This document shows positions 1-8,945 of a stretch of DNA of 45,344 bases, one piece after another (the first letter of the stretch is position 1; each line of letters begins with the position of its first letter). The DNA comes from Paracoccaceae bacterium (lineage in GTDB: Bacteria > Pseudomonadota > Alphaproteobacteria > Rhodobacterales > Rhodobacteraceae). The notes beneath the pieces were generated by a model, which was not told where the DNA came from, made no database searches, and worked only from the letters and a program-made list of their open reading frames with translations. A program made the translations under genes and the position numbers. Location: assembly GCA_022448925.1 (NCBI GenBank), contig JAKVCP010000023.1, positions 1 through 45,344 of the forward strand, read 5' to 3'.

Positions 1-484
1 TTATGAAAACAGCCCCGATCTGGTGGCTTGGCTGTCGCAACAGATGCAGAACTATGAAATTACACCAGAGATCGAAGCCTTTGACCTGAGCCACATTCAC
101 CAGGCCGTTGCGCGACACAAGGCCAACGGCTTGTATGGCAAGCTTTACATCCAGTTCGTCATGGGTGTGAAAAATGCCATGCCAGCCGATCGCGATGTTT
201 TCGACTATTACGTGCAGACAGTCAAAAGACTTGCTCCGGCGGCCGAATGGTGTGCGGCCGGTATTGGCCGCCACCAGATCGAAGTAAACGAGTGGAGCAT
301 CGCCTCCGGCGGACATACCCGGACGGGGCTCGAAGACAACATGCGCCTTTCAAAACAGGCCTTGGCGCCGTCCAATGCGGCCCTTGTTGCGCGTGCCGTC
401 GATTTATGTGCCAAGTACGACCGCCCGGTTGCGACCTGGCAGCAAGCACGCGAAATCCTATCGGTGCCCCTGCGGGCACAGTGA
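1..484 (+). CDS. beta-keto acid cleavage enzyme (BKACE, DUF849), C-terminal part
   Basis: Partial gene: the frame is open from base 2, so the true start lies outside the window, and about 160 C-terminal residues are visible. The sequence matches the end of the 3-keto-5-aminohexanoate cleavage / BKACE family, a Zn-dependent TIM barrel that condenses a beta-keto acid with acetyl-CoA to give acetoacetate and a new CoA ester. Family-like stretches are the FDLSHIHQA region, the LYIQFVMGVK strand and the C-terminal part with GIGRHQIEVNEW followed by GGHTRTGLEDN. The GTG at 23 is an internal valine, not a start. The downstream gene begins 19 bases after the stop on the same strand, so the two are probably one operon. 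The specific keto acid cannot be read from this part. Confidence 0.85.
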   Translation, partial: YENSPDLVAWLSQQMQNYEITPEIEAFDLSHIHQAVARHKANGLYGKLYIQFVMGVKNAMPADRDVFDYYVQTVKRLAPAAEWCAAGIGRHQIEVNEWSIASGGHTRTGLEDNMRLSKQALAPSNAALVARAVDLCAKYDRPVATWQQAREILSVPLRAQ

Positions 485-503
485 CACAGCTACAGGCGGA
501 TAC

Positions 504-1817
504 ATGGCGCTGACATTTTCCAACAGTGAGCTTTACGGGAACCTTTTTGGTGACCCCGAACTGACAGAGCTCGTGGATGAAAAGGCCGCCATCGCCGGGA
601 TGATCCGCTTTGAACGCGCGCTGGCCAGGGTTCAGGGTGGTCTTGGTGTTATTCCAGCACTCTCGGGGCAAGCGATTGACGCCGCGCTAAAGGATCTGGC
701 GGTCAGCTCAAAGACACTTGCGCCCGGTGTCGCGGCGACAGGCGTTGCCGTCCCTGCCCTCGTCACAGAGTTGCGCAAGCACCTACCGTCCGAGCATGGC
801 CAGTTTCTGCATTGGGGCGCAACAAGCCAGGATGTGATCGACACAGCCCATGTGATCTGTTGGGACACGGCGACACGGCTTTTGGCCAGTCGCCTTGCCA
901 CATTGCTCGACATCCTGGAAGACCAAAGCCGCGCCCAGGCACGCACCGTGATGGCCGGGCGCACAAGATCCCAGATTGCGACGCCAATCACATTTGGCTT
1001 GCGCATTGCGCAATGGGCCGCCCCGATGATCGAGGCTGAAACCGGCCTACGCCCGATGCGGAACGCCCTGCTGAAAATCCAGTTCGGGGGGGCCTCGGGC
1101 GGCAACACGGCACTTGCCCCGAACGGGCCGGCTATTGCAGCCGGACTGGCGCAGGAACTGGGTCTGCGATCTGCCCCCCCCTGGCATACAAATCGCACAG
1201 GGCCGCTGGCGCTGGTCAATTGGCTTGGCGGGTTGGCGATCGCGTTGGACAAGATGGCGACAGACCTGATGGTGATGTCCCGCTCCGAAATTCAAGAGGC
1301 CCGTGCGGGACAAGGTGGCGGATCCTCGACCATGCCACAGAAAGCCAACCCGGTAAGCGCCGAGGCCCTGTCTGTACTGTGCCATATTGCCCGCTCTGCG
1401 CAGGCCGCGTTTTCCATGGCCAAGGCCCATGCCGAGGAACGTGACGGTGTGGCCTGGACGCTTGAATGGACACTGATTCCGCAGATGCTCTGGGCGATCG
1501 GGGCGGCCTTGGCCCATGCAACAACACTGGCCAGAACAGTGCAAGCGGACCCGGATCGAATGGCCGCACAGCTGACAACCAACAGCGGCGCCATGGCCGA
1601 AGCCGCGAGTTTCATCCTTGCCGACACAATGCCCCGCGCTGAGGCGCAAGCCCTCGTCAAGCAGATCGCGGCCAGCGGCGCACCCTTGATCGAGGCGCTG
1701 GAAAAGAACGTGCCAGGCATCGACTGGCGTGCGCAGTTGCACCCTGATGCCGCGATCGCACCCTGCACACAGATTGCCGAGCAAGTCTTTGCAACACGGC
1801 GAAGCCCCGGGATTTAG
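504..1817 (+). CDS. 3-carboxy-cis,cis-muconate cycloisomerase-like protein (PcaB / fumarase-lyase superfamily)
   Basis: A 437-aa protein of the fumarase/aspartase superfamily. It shows the GATSQDVIDTA motif (catalytic region) and the superfamily signature GGSSTMPQKANPVSAE that carries the mobile catalytic loop. Overall it resembles PcaB, which cycloisomerises 3-carboxymuconate in protocatechuate catabolism. An upstream ATG at 375 would add 43 residues that overlap the preceding gene, so I chose ATG 504, which has AGGCGG just upstream. The neighbour is a BKACE gene and no other pca gene is visible. A related lyase acting on another dicarboxylate adduct is therefore possible, and no symbol is assigned. 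Its stop codon overlaps the stop codon of the convergent lacI-type gene. Confidence 0.8.
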   Translation: MALTFSNSELYGNLFGDPELTELVDEKAAIAGMIRFERALARVQGGLGVIPALSGQAIDAALKDLAVSSKTLAPGVAATGVAVPALVTELRKHLPSEHGQFLHWGATSQDVIDTAHVICWDTATRLLASRLATLLDILEDQSRAQARTVMAGRTRSQIATPITFGLRIAQWAAPMIEAETGLRPMRNALLKIQFGGASGGNTALAPNGPAIAAGLAQELGLRSAPPWHTNRTGPLALVNWLGGLAIALDKMATDLMVMSRSEIQEARAGQGGGSSTMPQKANPVSAEALSVLCHIARSAQAAFSMAKAHAEERDGVAWTLEWTLIPQMLWAIGAALAHATTLARTVQADPDRMAAQLTTNSGAMAEAASFILADTMPRAEAQALVKQIAASGAPLIEALEKNVPGIDWRAQLHPDAAIAPCTQIAEQVFATRRSPGI

Positions 1818-2932
1818 TCGGGTGCATTTTCCTTGATGTAAATGTCGATCCTGATCCGCTCTTGTGCGGCGTTGAACGGAACATTATCGGCAGTCGCACG
1901 CAGCAGACGTGCGCAGGACCGCACCAGATGCCCGGCATCTTGATTGATCACCGCGTCGAAATAGCCTTCTTTCAGGGCTCGATTGCTCAGCGCGGTCAAT
2001 TCATGCGCAATCACCACGATGTCCTTCGCTTGCGGGCGCTGGCGCAAAAATCGCGCCAGCCCTTCGTTGCCGGCCGCACTTGAATAGATGCCAACAATGT
2101 TGGGATGGTTTTCAAAAACCTGCGGCAACATAGAGAACACAAGTTCAGGATCGTCGCGCCCCTCGACCGAGGCGGCCACATCAAGCGCGGGAAAGTCCTG
2201 ACGCATCACCTCGTCAAAGCCAAGCCGGCGCTCCAGGTGATCCCGGGCAAACCGCGACCCGGTGATAAACAGAACTTTCCCGGGGCGCCGTGCAAATCGC
2301 CCCATCAACTGGGCTGCTGTCCGCCCCGCAGAGACATTGTCGATTCCGACAAAGTGATCGCGCTTTGATGTGGGCAGGTCTGCCACAAGCGTGACCACCG
2401 CAATTCCCTTGTCATGGGTCCGCTTGATCGCGTCGCGGACCGATGGCGTTTCCGGGCTAAAGACGGCCACACCGTCGGTTTTGGTCGGATCAAGACCATC
2501 CAGAAGGGCCACAATTCCCTGCGTATCAAACGGTGCAGCCAGCGCCACCGACAATTTGGTACGGTCGTTGGCCAGCTTTTCACCCTGTTCCCGAATCTGC
2601 TGACGCAGCGCCAGAATGAACTCATTCTCTGTCTCTGGAAGCACGAACAACAGGTTATAGACACGGCGACGTGCCAAGTTGGCGGCCGCTGTGTCACGCA
2701 CATAGCCCAGTTGATCGATAGCCGCCTGCACCCGTTTGATTGTCACACGCCGAACACCCGGGCGCTCGTTCAGCACCCGATCTACGGTTGCCAGGCTGAC
2801 CCCTGCAACACGCGCGATGTCGTTTACCGTTGGCTTGCCGACAATTTTCAGGTCAGGCTTGCTCAGCTTATCTCTCCATTTGCTGCGCCAGAGCGTCGAA
2901 CAGCAGGGCCACTGCCTCGGCACCGGGGTCAT
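1814..2932 (-). CDS. LacI-family transcriptional regulator
   Basis: N-terminal LacI helix-turn-helix (KPTVNDIARVAGVSLATVDRVLNERPGV) followed by the hinge region and a periplasmic-binding-protein-like sensor domain (FVGIDNVSAGRTAAQLMGRF). It probably represses the upstream transport/kinase operon, of which it is the last gene. The start is uncertain. ATG 2932 and GTG 2923 would overlap the kinase gene by 50-65 bases and add an unlikely leader. The HTH begins only about ten codons after the kinase stop, and a CTG at 2866 lies five bases after GGAGAG, so a non-ATG start there is a real possibility. Two 16-bp dyads with a central CG, typical of LacI operators, sit upstream of the first gene of the operon (10365 and 10395). 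The effector is probably the transported polyol or ketose (inference). Confidence 0.88.
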   Translation of the reverse strand: MTPVPRQWPCCSTLWRSKWRDKLSKPDLKIVGKPTVNDIARVAGVSLATVDRVLNERPGVRRVTIKRVQAAIDQLGYVRDTAAANLARRRVYNLLFVLPETENEFILALRQQIREQGEKLANDRTKLSVALAAPFDTQGIVALLDGLDPTKTDGVAVFSPETPSVRDAIKRTHDKGIAVVTLVADLPTSKRDHFVGIDNVSAGRTAAQLMGRFARRPGKVLFITGSRFARDHLERRLGFDEVMRQDFPALDVAASVEGRDDPELVFSMLPQVFENHPNIVGIYSSAAGNEGLARFLRQRPQAKDIVVIAHELTALSNRALKEGYFDAVINQDAGHLVRSCARLLRATADNVPFNAAQERIRIDIYIKENAPD

Positions 2933-4490
2933 TGTGCCCCTTGAGATTCTCTTCTGGCACATACGCGGCCCGCCCCGCTTTTGCACGGTGAATCGACGCT
3001 GTTGCGTCGGCACCACGCCGCGCAGCCTGTGCCGCTTCTGCTATGCCCTGCGGCAGCGCCTCAAGAGCGGGTGCAAGCGCATCAATCATGGTGCGGTCGC
3101 CGACCTTGGCGCCGCCCACTTGGCTGACGCGCTTCAACCCAGCCATCAAGGCATTGTGAACCGAAGCGCCATTGGCGCAGGCATCACCCGCGGCATTGAA
3201 GTAGATCGCCAGGATGACACCAGACGATCCGCCCATCGTTTGACTTAACGCATCCCCCAAGGCCGGAAACAGCTGTGTCAGATCGGCCAAGGGCATTTTG
3301 TCAAGATTGCCCTTGAGGGCCCGTGCGGCGGTGGCCAAAGTGCTGCCTGTGTCGCCGTCGCCCGATTTTGCGTCCAGCGCATTCAGGGACCCTTCGGCAG
3401 AAATCAAAAGCTCGGCAGCATTTTCAATGATCGCGCGCGTGCGCTCATTCTGCGAGGGAATCGGCTCAATCGGTGACAGACCGTCTGGCAACGCCACAAC
3501 CAGCGGTGCGACCATCTCCATCAGACCGGGCCAGGCAGGCATATCCACCGGGGCGGCAAGGGCGGCTAGTTCCTCGGACGACACATCCATCACCGACACA
3601 GAAAATCCGTGCATGTCGAGCGAGGTCATCATCGGCGCCGGGCCAACAAGGTGCTGCACAAGCCCGGTGGCCGCCAGACCCTGGGTCAAAACCGACATTT
3701 CAAGCGGCGTGGTAGAGCCAAGATTGTTGACGATTGCAACCGTCGTGCCATCGCCAGCATGATTCCGCAGCTTGTCCACGACGGTTGTCATGGCACCCAT
3801 TGCAGTAGAAAAATCGACCTGTTCAACCCCTGGTTCGCCGTGGATGCCCAGGCCCAGCTCAGCCTTGCCCACACCGATCCGGTCTTCCTTGGTCGCTCCG
3901 GGTATGGTGCAGGTGTCGAGGCTCATGCCGATCGAGGCAACCCGCCCGATGACCGATTGTGCCGCCGCGGCGATCGCCGGCAAATCAGCACCGCTTTCAG
4001 CCATCGCACCGGCAATCTTGTGCACAAAAAGCGTCCCCGCGACGCCACGCGGCTGCGGCAGATGCGGCAGTGCCACGTCATCATCAACAACCACCATTTC
4101 GACCTTGCGCCCCAGGGCCCGGGCCCGTTCCGCTGCGAGGCCAAAGTTCAACCGGTCCCCAGTATAGTTCTTGACGATCAACAGGCAGCCTGCTTCGCCG
4201 GTTACAGCCAGGATGCCGGCCAGAACGGCCTCGACCGACGGCGAGGCGAACACCTCGCCGCAAACGGCCGCCGTTAGCATTCCTTTGCCGACAAACCCCG
4301 CGTGCGCGGGTTCGTGACCCGAGCCGCCGCCCGAAACCAGCGCCACCTTGGATTTGTCCCAACCCGTTCGGAAAACCACCTTGATGTGGGGATAGCCATC
4401 AAGCCGTGAAAGCGCCCCACCCGAGGCCGCCAATATACCGTCGATAGCTTCGGTCACCAGATCCTCTTTGGCGTTTATAAATTGTGCCAT
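2868..4490 (-). CDS. dihydroxyacetone kinase family protein (fused DhaK-DhaL)
   Basis: A 540-aa ATP-dependent ketose kinase of the one-chain type. The N-terminal DhaK domain has GGGSGHEPAHAGFVGKGM at about residues 53-71 and His217 in GIHGEPG, the histidine that in this family forms a hemiaminal with the substrate carbonyl. The C-terminal DhaL domain (from about residue 345) carries KSGDGDTGST at 375-383, the Mg-ATP aspartate motif, and a MGGSSG glycine loop. It acts in the cytoplasm on short ketoses: dihydroxyacetone in the classic enzymes, erythrulose-type tetroses in some catabolic homologues. A strong GGAGG site precedes ATG 4490, and the gene sits 12 bases behind the transporter ATPase gene. 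The operon context suggests it phosphorylates the imported compound. The exact substrate is not determinable. Confidence 0.9.
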   Translation of the reverse strand: MAQFINAKEDLVTEAIDGILAASGGALSRLDGYPHIKVVFRTGWDKSKVALVSGGGSGHEPAHAGFVGKGMLTAAVCGEVFASPSVEAVLAGILAVTGEAGCLLIVKNYTGDRLNFGLAAERARALGRKVEMVVVDDDVALPHLPQPRGVAGTLFVHKIAGAMAESGADLPAIAAAAQSVIGRVASIGMSLDTCTIPGATKEDRIGVGKAELGLGIHGEPGVEQVDFSTAMGAMTTVVDKLRNHAGDGTTVAIVNNLGSTTPLEMSVLTQGLAATGLVQHLVGPAPMMTSLDMHGFSVSVMDVSSEELAALAAPVDMPAWPGLMEMVAPLVVALPDGLSPIEPIPSQNERTRAIIENAAELLISAEGSLNALDAKSGDGDTGSTLATAARALKGNLDKMPLADLTQLFPALGDALSQTMGGSSGVILAIYFNAAGDACANGASVHNALMAGLKRVSQVGGAKVGDRTMIDALAPALEALPQGIAEAAQAARRGADATASIHRAKAGRAAYVPEENLKGHNDPGAEAVALLFDALAQQMER

Positions 4491-4502
4491 GGTTGTCCTC
4501 CT

Positions 4503-5495
4503 TTAGACGATCCGCGCGCCCGAGGCGTCGAAATACAATGGATTTTGCAGATTGATCTTGATGGTCGCGCCAACGGCGACCTGCTGATTTGGATCGGTCA
4601 GCGTGGTGAGGGGATGCCCCTGCACCTCTAGGTGCAGACGGGTTTGATCGCCCAGGTGCTCGGACCGCAGCACGCGTGCCTCGGTGCCATCGCCTTGCTG
4701 AATATGTTCAGGACGCAGCCCGATCTGTGGGCCCTTGTGTGCCCCCGGAAACAGGGTTGAGGGCAAAATATTGATGCGCGGCAGCCCCAGGCGGCTGGCG
4801 ACATAAACGCTGACCGGGTTTTCATAAATCTCTTTGGGAGTGCCGTACTGCACCAGCCGCCCTTCTTCGAGGACACCAATGTGGGTGGCCATGGTCATGG
4901 CCTCGATCTGATCGTGGGTGACATACAGCAAGGTCGACCCAAGATCCGCCTGAATTCGCTTAAGCTCGACCCGCAGATCAGCCCTGAGTTTCGCATCGAG
5001 CGAGCTTAGCGGCTCATCCATCAGGTAGATCGACGGATTGCGCACCAAAGCACGCCCGATCGAGACACGCTGCATTTCCCCCCCAGACAGCGCCGTTGCC
5101 TTGTTGTCCAACTTGTGCGGGATTTGCAGAACCTCGGCAATTTTCTGAACTTTCCGGGTGATTTCATCTTCGGGTGTCTTCAGAATTGGCGATCGAAGCG
5201 GAAAGGCCAGATTGTCTCTGACTGTCAGATGCGGATAAAGTGAATACTGCTGGAACACCATGGCGACATCGCGCTGCGCTGGTGTGTCGTTGACAACATC
5301 CCGACCGCCGATGAACACAGATCCGCTGTCGAGGGTCTCCAATCCAGAGATCAACCGCAAGGTCGTTGTCTTGCCAGCCCCGGTCGGGCCAAGCAGGACA
5401 ACGAAATCGCCGTCACCAATGGTCATCGAGATGTCGTGAACAGCGCGGGTCGCGCCAAACGCCTTTGAGATACCGTTGAGTTGAACTTCAGCCAT
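4503..5495 (-). CDS. ABC transporter ATP-binding protein (CUT1 type, second ATPase)
   Basis: A 330-aa ATPase with Walker A (GPTGAGKT), Q-loop (FQQYSLYPH), signature motif (LSGGEMQRVSIGRAL), Walker B (YLMDEPLSSLD) and H-loop (VTHDQ). These are followed by a C-terminal OB-fold regulatory region of MalK/UgpC type (IGLRPEHI). It starts inside the end of the preceding ATPase gene (8-base overlap), which points to translational coupling. With its neighbour it probably forms a heterodimeric motor, as in the GlpS/GlpT pair of the rhizobial glycerol transporter. Confidence 0.92.
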   Translation of the reverse strand: MAEVQLNGISKAFGATRAVHDISMTIGDGDFVVLLGPTGAGKTTTLRLISGLETLDSGSVFIGGRDVVNDTPAQRDVAMVFQQYSLYPHLTVRDNLAFPLRSPILKTPEDEITRKVQKIAEVLQIPHKLDNKATALSGGEMQRVSIGRALVRNPSIYLMDEPLSSLDAKLRADLRVELKRIQADLGSTLLYVTHDQIEAMTMATHIGVLEEGRLVQYGTPKEIYENPVSVYVASRLGLPRINILPSTLFPGAHKGPQIGLRPEHIQQGDGTEARVLRSEHLGDQTRLHLEVQGHPLTTLTDPNQQVAVGATIKINLQNPLYFDASGARIV

Positions 5496-6582
5496 GAAGC
5501 ACCCCCTCGTTCAATTCCGATTTCAAGGCGCGCCCCGATTGGCGATCAAATAGTGTCACGGTCGAGGCTTTGAAATTCAACCCGACCGTTTCTCCGGTTC
5601 TTGCGACTTGATGGGATGGAATACGTGCCTTGATGTCACCCCCAGCCGTCCTGAGCGTGACGATTTGCGTGGTGCCCAGGTATTCGGTCGCCAGAACTTC
5701 GGCCCGGAAGTCAGCGGCATCCGACAGTTCGATGTGCTCTGGCCGGACCCCAAAGGCCATGTCCCCCTCAAATGGCTCACGCGACGTGGGAACGGCGCAG
5801 CGCACATCATGCACCGAAACCTCCGACGCTCCGCCAGCGAGTTTGCCATGAAATTTCAGGAAATTCATCGACGGAGAGCCGATAAAATCGGCAACAAACA
5901 TCGTGGCCGGCTTGTCATAGATTTCCTGTGGTGTGCCGAACTGTTCGACCACTGCGTTGTTCATCACGACAATCTTGTCACCCATTTGCATCGCCTCTAG
6001 CTGATCATGCGTGACATAGACGGTGGTGGCCCCCATCCGGTCATGCAGCGCCCGCAGCTCTTCGGCCATATGTTCGCGGAACTCGGCATCCAGGGCGCCC
6101 AGTGGTTCATCCATCATAAAGGCCTTGGGTTCGCGGACAATCGCCCGCCCAAGCGCGACGCGCTGCCGATCCCCCCCAGACAGCCCCCCCACGGGGCGGT
6201 CCAGAATATCTTCGATTCCCAAAATCCCGGCGACCTCGGCGACCTTGGCCTGCACCGCCGTCTTCGGCATGCCCTGACTGACCAGCGGGTAGCTGATGTT
6301 CCTGCGCACGTTCATATGCGGATACAAAGCAAACATCTGGAACACAAAGGCGATGTCGCGTTCTGAGGGGGGGCGTTGCGAAATCTCTTCGCCGTCCAGA
6401 TAGATTTCGCCGCTTGTTGGCAGTTCCAGCCCGGCGATCATGCGCAGGGTCGTGGTCTTGCCACATCCCGAGGGGCCCAAGAGCATGAAGAACTCTCCGT
6501 CCTCGATGGTGAAAGAGCTTTCGCGAACTGCCATGAAGTCCCCGAATTGCTTTTTTAGGTTCTTGATGACGATCTGCGCCAT
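5488..6582 (-). CDS. ABC transporter ATP-binding protein (CUT1 type, first ATPase)
   Basis: A 364-aa ATPase with Walker A (GPSGCGKT), Q-loop (FQMFALYPH), signature LSGGDRQRVALGRA, Walker B (AFMMDEPLGALD), H-loop (VTHDQ) and a C-terminal OB-fold extension (FGVRPEHI). The open frame runs further upstream through the DUF2160 gene. ATG 6582 is chosen because the ATPase fold begins there (MAQIVIKNLKKQFG) and CCGGAG lies in front. Two distinct ATPases plus DUF2160 and two permeases match the gene content of glycerol (Glp-type) ABC systems. Confidence 0.92.
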   Translation of the reverse strand: MAQIVIKNLKKQFGDFMAVRESSFTIEDGEFFMLLGPSGCGKTTTLRMIAGLELPTSGEIYLDGEEISQRPPSERDIAFVFQMFALYPHMNVRRNISYPLVSQGMPKTAVQAKVAEVAGILGIEDILDRPVGGLSGGDRQRVALGRAIVREPKAFMMDEPLGALDAEFREHMAEELRALHDRMGATTVYVTHDQLEAMQMGDKIVVMNNAVVEQFGTPQEIYDKPATMFVADFIGSPSMNFLKFHGKLAGGASEVSVHDVRCAVPTSREPFEGDMAFGVRPEHIELSDAADFRAEVLATEYLGTTQIVTLRTAGGDIKARIPSHQVARTGETVGLNFKASTVTLFDRQSGRALKSELNEGVLHG

Positions 6583-6584
6583 GC

Positions 6585-6773
6585 TTACTCCGGGAAGTGG
6601 CTGACGATGATGAACATCACCGTGCCGGTCAGTGTGACAACAAAGGAATAGGTGAAGGCCCAGATGACAAAGGGCTGCATCAACATGAAGACGCCGATGG
6701 CAATGATGATGGTGGCCAACATTTCCCACGGTCCGCGCCGCAGCCGCATGAGGCCGGTGAAAAAGCGTGTCAT
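6585..6773 (-). CDS. DUF2160 small membrane protein of glycerol-type ABC transporters
   Basis: A 62-aa protein with a basic N-terminus (MTRFFTGLMRLRRGPWE) and two hydrophobic segments (about residues 18-37 and 40-58), typical of DUF2160. Members are found beside permease genes of glycerol-type ABC transporters; the function is not established. Its ATG overlaps the stop of the permease gene (ATGA overlap) and it ends two bases before the ATPase start, so it is translated within the transporter operon. Confidence 0.8.
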   Translation of the reverse strand: MTRFFTGLMRLRRGPWEMLATIIIAIGVFMLMQPFVIWAFTYSFVVTLTGTVMFIIVSHFPE

Positions 6774-7732
6774 TTGCGTACCGCTCCGAATGTGATCCCG
6801 CGCAAAAGATGTTTGCGCAACAGGATGGTGAACACCATGACCGGCAACAGGAAAAGCGTGACGCCGGCGGCAATAGCGGGCCAGTCAAGGCCACCGATAC
6901 CAATGATCGTAGGAATGAACGGCGGCGCCGTCTGCGCGTTGGCCGTGGTCAGAAGCACCGCAAAGGCGTACTCGTTCCAGGCAAAGATCAGGCAGAAAAT
7001 CGCAGTAGACGCGATACCGGTCGCCGCCTGCGGCAACACAACCTTGTAGAAGGCCTGAAAGCGGGTGTAGCCATCGATCAGCGCCGCCTCTTCATATTCG
7101 GTCGGGATCCCGTCGATGAAGCTTTTGAGAAGCCAGACCGCCAGCGAAATGTTGACCGCCGTATATAGCAGAATCATCCCAAGATGCGTGTCGCTAAGCC
7201 CAAGGTTCCGGAACATCAGGAAGATAGGGATTGCGACGGCGATCGGCGGCATCATCCGGGTCGAGAGGATGAAGAACAGCAGGTCATCCGCCAGGGGGAT
7301 TTTGAACCGGCTGAAGGCATAGGCCGCCAGCGTGCCCAGAAAGACGCTGAGAAAGGTAGAGCCGAACCCGATGATGACCGAGTTGAGGAACCGCTCGCCG
7401 AATTTCGATGGACCGACGATGACCATGTCATACTTGCGCACGATCTCGTCGGCCCAGGATTCGGGCGGGTTGGCCTCTAGGTAATCCTGCGTCTGTCGTG
7501 TGCGGGTGGTGAACAGGTTTACATAGCCCTCAAGCGTCGGCTGAAATCCGGCATCGCTGTCGCTGCCAATGATGTATTTTGGCGGATAGCTGATGGCATC
7601 AGCTGGACTTTTAAAGCCGGTCATCGCGATCCAAACCAGCGGGATCATCGTGATGATCGCATAGAGGATCACCAATGTGCCTGCGAACCATTTGGTCCGA
7701 ACCGAGGGTTCGTTGACAGAGAAACTGCTCAT
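6770..7732 (-). CDS. ABC transporter permease (CUT1 type, MalG/GlpQ-like)
   Basis: A 320-aa inner-membrane permease with about six hydrophobic segments. It has the cytoplasmic EAA loop (YEEAALIDGYTRFQAFYKVVLPQ) that docks on the ATPases. A large periplasmic insertion lies between the first two membrane segments (about residues 45-110), as in MalG-type subunits. An ATG at 7798 would add 22 residues; ATG 7732 was chosen for its AAAGGTG site and ATGA overlap with the upstream small ORF. It pairs with the permease gene ending at 7944. Confidence 0.92.
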   Translation of the reverse strand: MSSFSVNEPSVRTKWFAGTLVILYAIITMIPLVWIAMTGFKSPADAISYPPKYIIGSDSDAGFQPTLEGYVNLFTTRTRQTQDYLEANPPESWADEIVRKYDMVIVGPSKFGERFLNSVIIGFGSTFLSVFLGTLAAYAFSRFKIPLADDLLFFILSTRMMPPIAVAIPIFLMFRNLGLSDTHLGMILLYTAVNISLAVWLLKSFIDGIPTEYEEAALIDGYTRFQAFYKVVLPQAATGIASTAIFCLIFAWNEYAFAVLLTTANAQTAPPFIPTIIGIGGLDWPAIAAGVTLFLLPVMVFTILLRKHLLRGITFGAVRK

Positions 7733-7947
7733 GATTTCACCTTTCGGGCGGCACGGTCCACGCCATATCGGACCCCGCGCAAAGCAGGCGCGCGACACAG
7801 CCCGATCAGGGGCCTCTCCACGCCTTGGGTCCTGGCGTCTCGCAGGCAGGATGCCAGACGCATGAGCCTGGACAGGTTTTGCGCGGCCTGATGCGCAACA
7901 GGTGCGCGCATCGGCTGAGTGGCCGCCGAAGACATGCTAAGGCTCAT
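7729..7947 (-). CDS. small basic ORF (72 aa) bridging two permease genes
   Basis: Not a recognised family. The ORF fills the 211-base gap between the two permease genes exactly. Its ATG overlaps the first permease stop as ATGA (7944-7947), and its TGA overlaps the second permease start as ATGA (7729-7732). GAAGGAAAG precedes the start. The product is Arg-rich with no membrane segment or signal peptide (MSLSMSSAATQPMRAP... to ...DRAARKVKS), and third codon positions are GC-rich like the neighbours. Chained stop-start overlaps at both ends favour real translation, either as a small subunit or as a device that couples translation of the two permeases. The alternative is an untranslated spacer with a chance ORF. 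Confidence 0.5.
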   Translation of the reverse strand: MSLSMSSAATQPMRAPVAHQAAQNLSRLMRLASCLRDARTQGVERPLIGLCRAPALRGVRYGVDRAARKVKS

Positions 7948-8891
7948 CTTTCCTTCACCTTGTTCAAAGCTTTGACATAGATGCTGGCCAAACCGAACAC
8001 CGTGACAAACAGGATGATCGCATAGGCAGAGGCATAGCCCGTGCGCCATTTCTCAAACGCTTCGCGCTTGAGATTGATCGATGTCAGCTCGGTCGTGGAG
8101 CCCGGGCCGCCCCCGGTCAGCTGAACCACGAGGTCAAACATCTTGAAGTTTTCAATGCCGCGGAACAACACAGCCAGCATGAGGAACGGCAAAACCATCG
8201 GAATGGTGATCGTAAAGAACTGTCGCAGCTTGCTGGCGCGGTCGATTTCGGCCGCTTCATAGATGTAGTCGGGGATGGATCGAAGACCGGCCAGACAGAT
8301 CAGCATCACAAAGGGCGTCCACATCCAGGTGTCCACAATCACGATGGACCACGGCGCCAGGTTCACCTCACCCAACATTTGAAAACTTGACGGCTCTTTG
8401 CCGGTGAAAAAAGCGATGATGTAATTGAACAGGCCAATCTGGGGTTGGTAGAGAAACTTCCAGAAGTTCCCCACGACCGCCGGTGACAACATCATCGGCA
8501 ACACGATGATCGTGGTCCACAAATCGTTGCCCTTGAACTTCTTGTTGATCAACCAAGCCAGCGCAAACCCGATCAACACCTGAAAGAAGATGGTCCAAAT
8601 CAGGAAATGCGCCGTGGCCTGCATGTTCAGCCAGATGTCACTGTCAGTCAGGATACGCTCATAGTTGCGGAATCCGATCTCTTTGACTTCACGACCGATG
8701 CGGTTGGCCTTGTAGTTGGTAAAGCTGAGCCGGATGGTCCAGATCAACGGAAAGATGTTGATCGCCAGCAACAGGAAAATCGTTGGGGCCACAAAGATCC
8801 AGGCGATCGCCCGATCCGACAACCCTCTGATTTTGCGCGCAACTGGGGGGGGCGTTGCCGAAGCAACGCGATCTAGTGTCTTGTCAGACAT
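7944..8891 (-). CDS. ABC transporter permease (CUT1 type, MalF/GlpP-like)
   Basis: A 315-aa inner-membrane protein with a cytoplasmic N-terminus, six predicted membrane segments and the EAA loop (YIYEAAEIDRASKLRQFFTITIP). The GGGPGSTTELTS segment near the end is typical of CUT1 permeases. It follows the binding-protein gene after a 91-base gap that holds a strong stem-loop. With the other permease it forms the channel of the polyol/ketose importer. Confidence 0.93.
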   Translation of the reverse strand: MSDKTLDRVASATPPPVARKIRGLSDRAIAWIFVAPTIFLLLAINIFPLIWTIRLSFTNYKANRIGREVKEIGFRNYERILTDSDIWLNMQATAHFLIWTIFFQVLIGFALAWLINKKFKGNDLWTTIIVLPMMLSPAVVGNFWKFLYQPQIGLFNYIIAFFTGKEPSSFQMLGEVNLAPWSIVIVDTWMWTPFVMLICLAGLRSIPDYIYEAAEIDRASKLRQFFTITIPMVLPFLMLAVLFRGIENFKMFDLVVQLTGGGPGSTTELTSINLKREAFEKWRTGYASAYAIILFVTVFGLASIYVKALNKVKER

Positions 8892-8945
8892 GATCTCGCC
8901 TGTGTTTGAGAAGATGCGCCGCCGCAGCTGCAGCGCGGAAAGATC

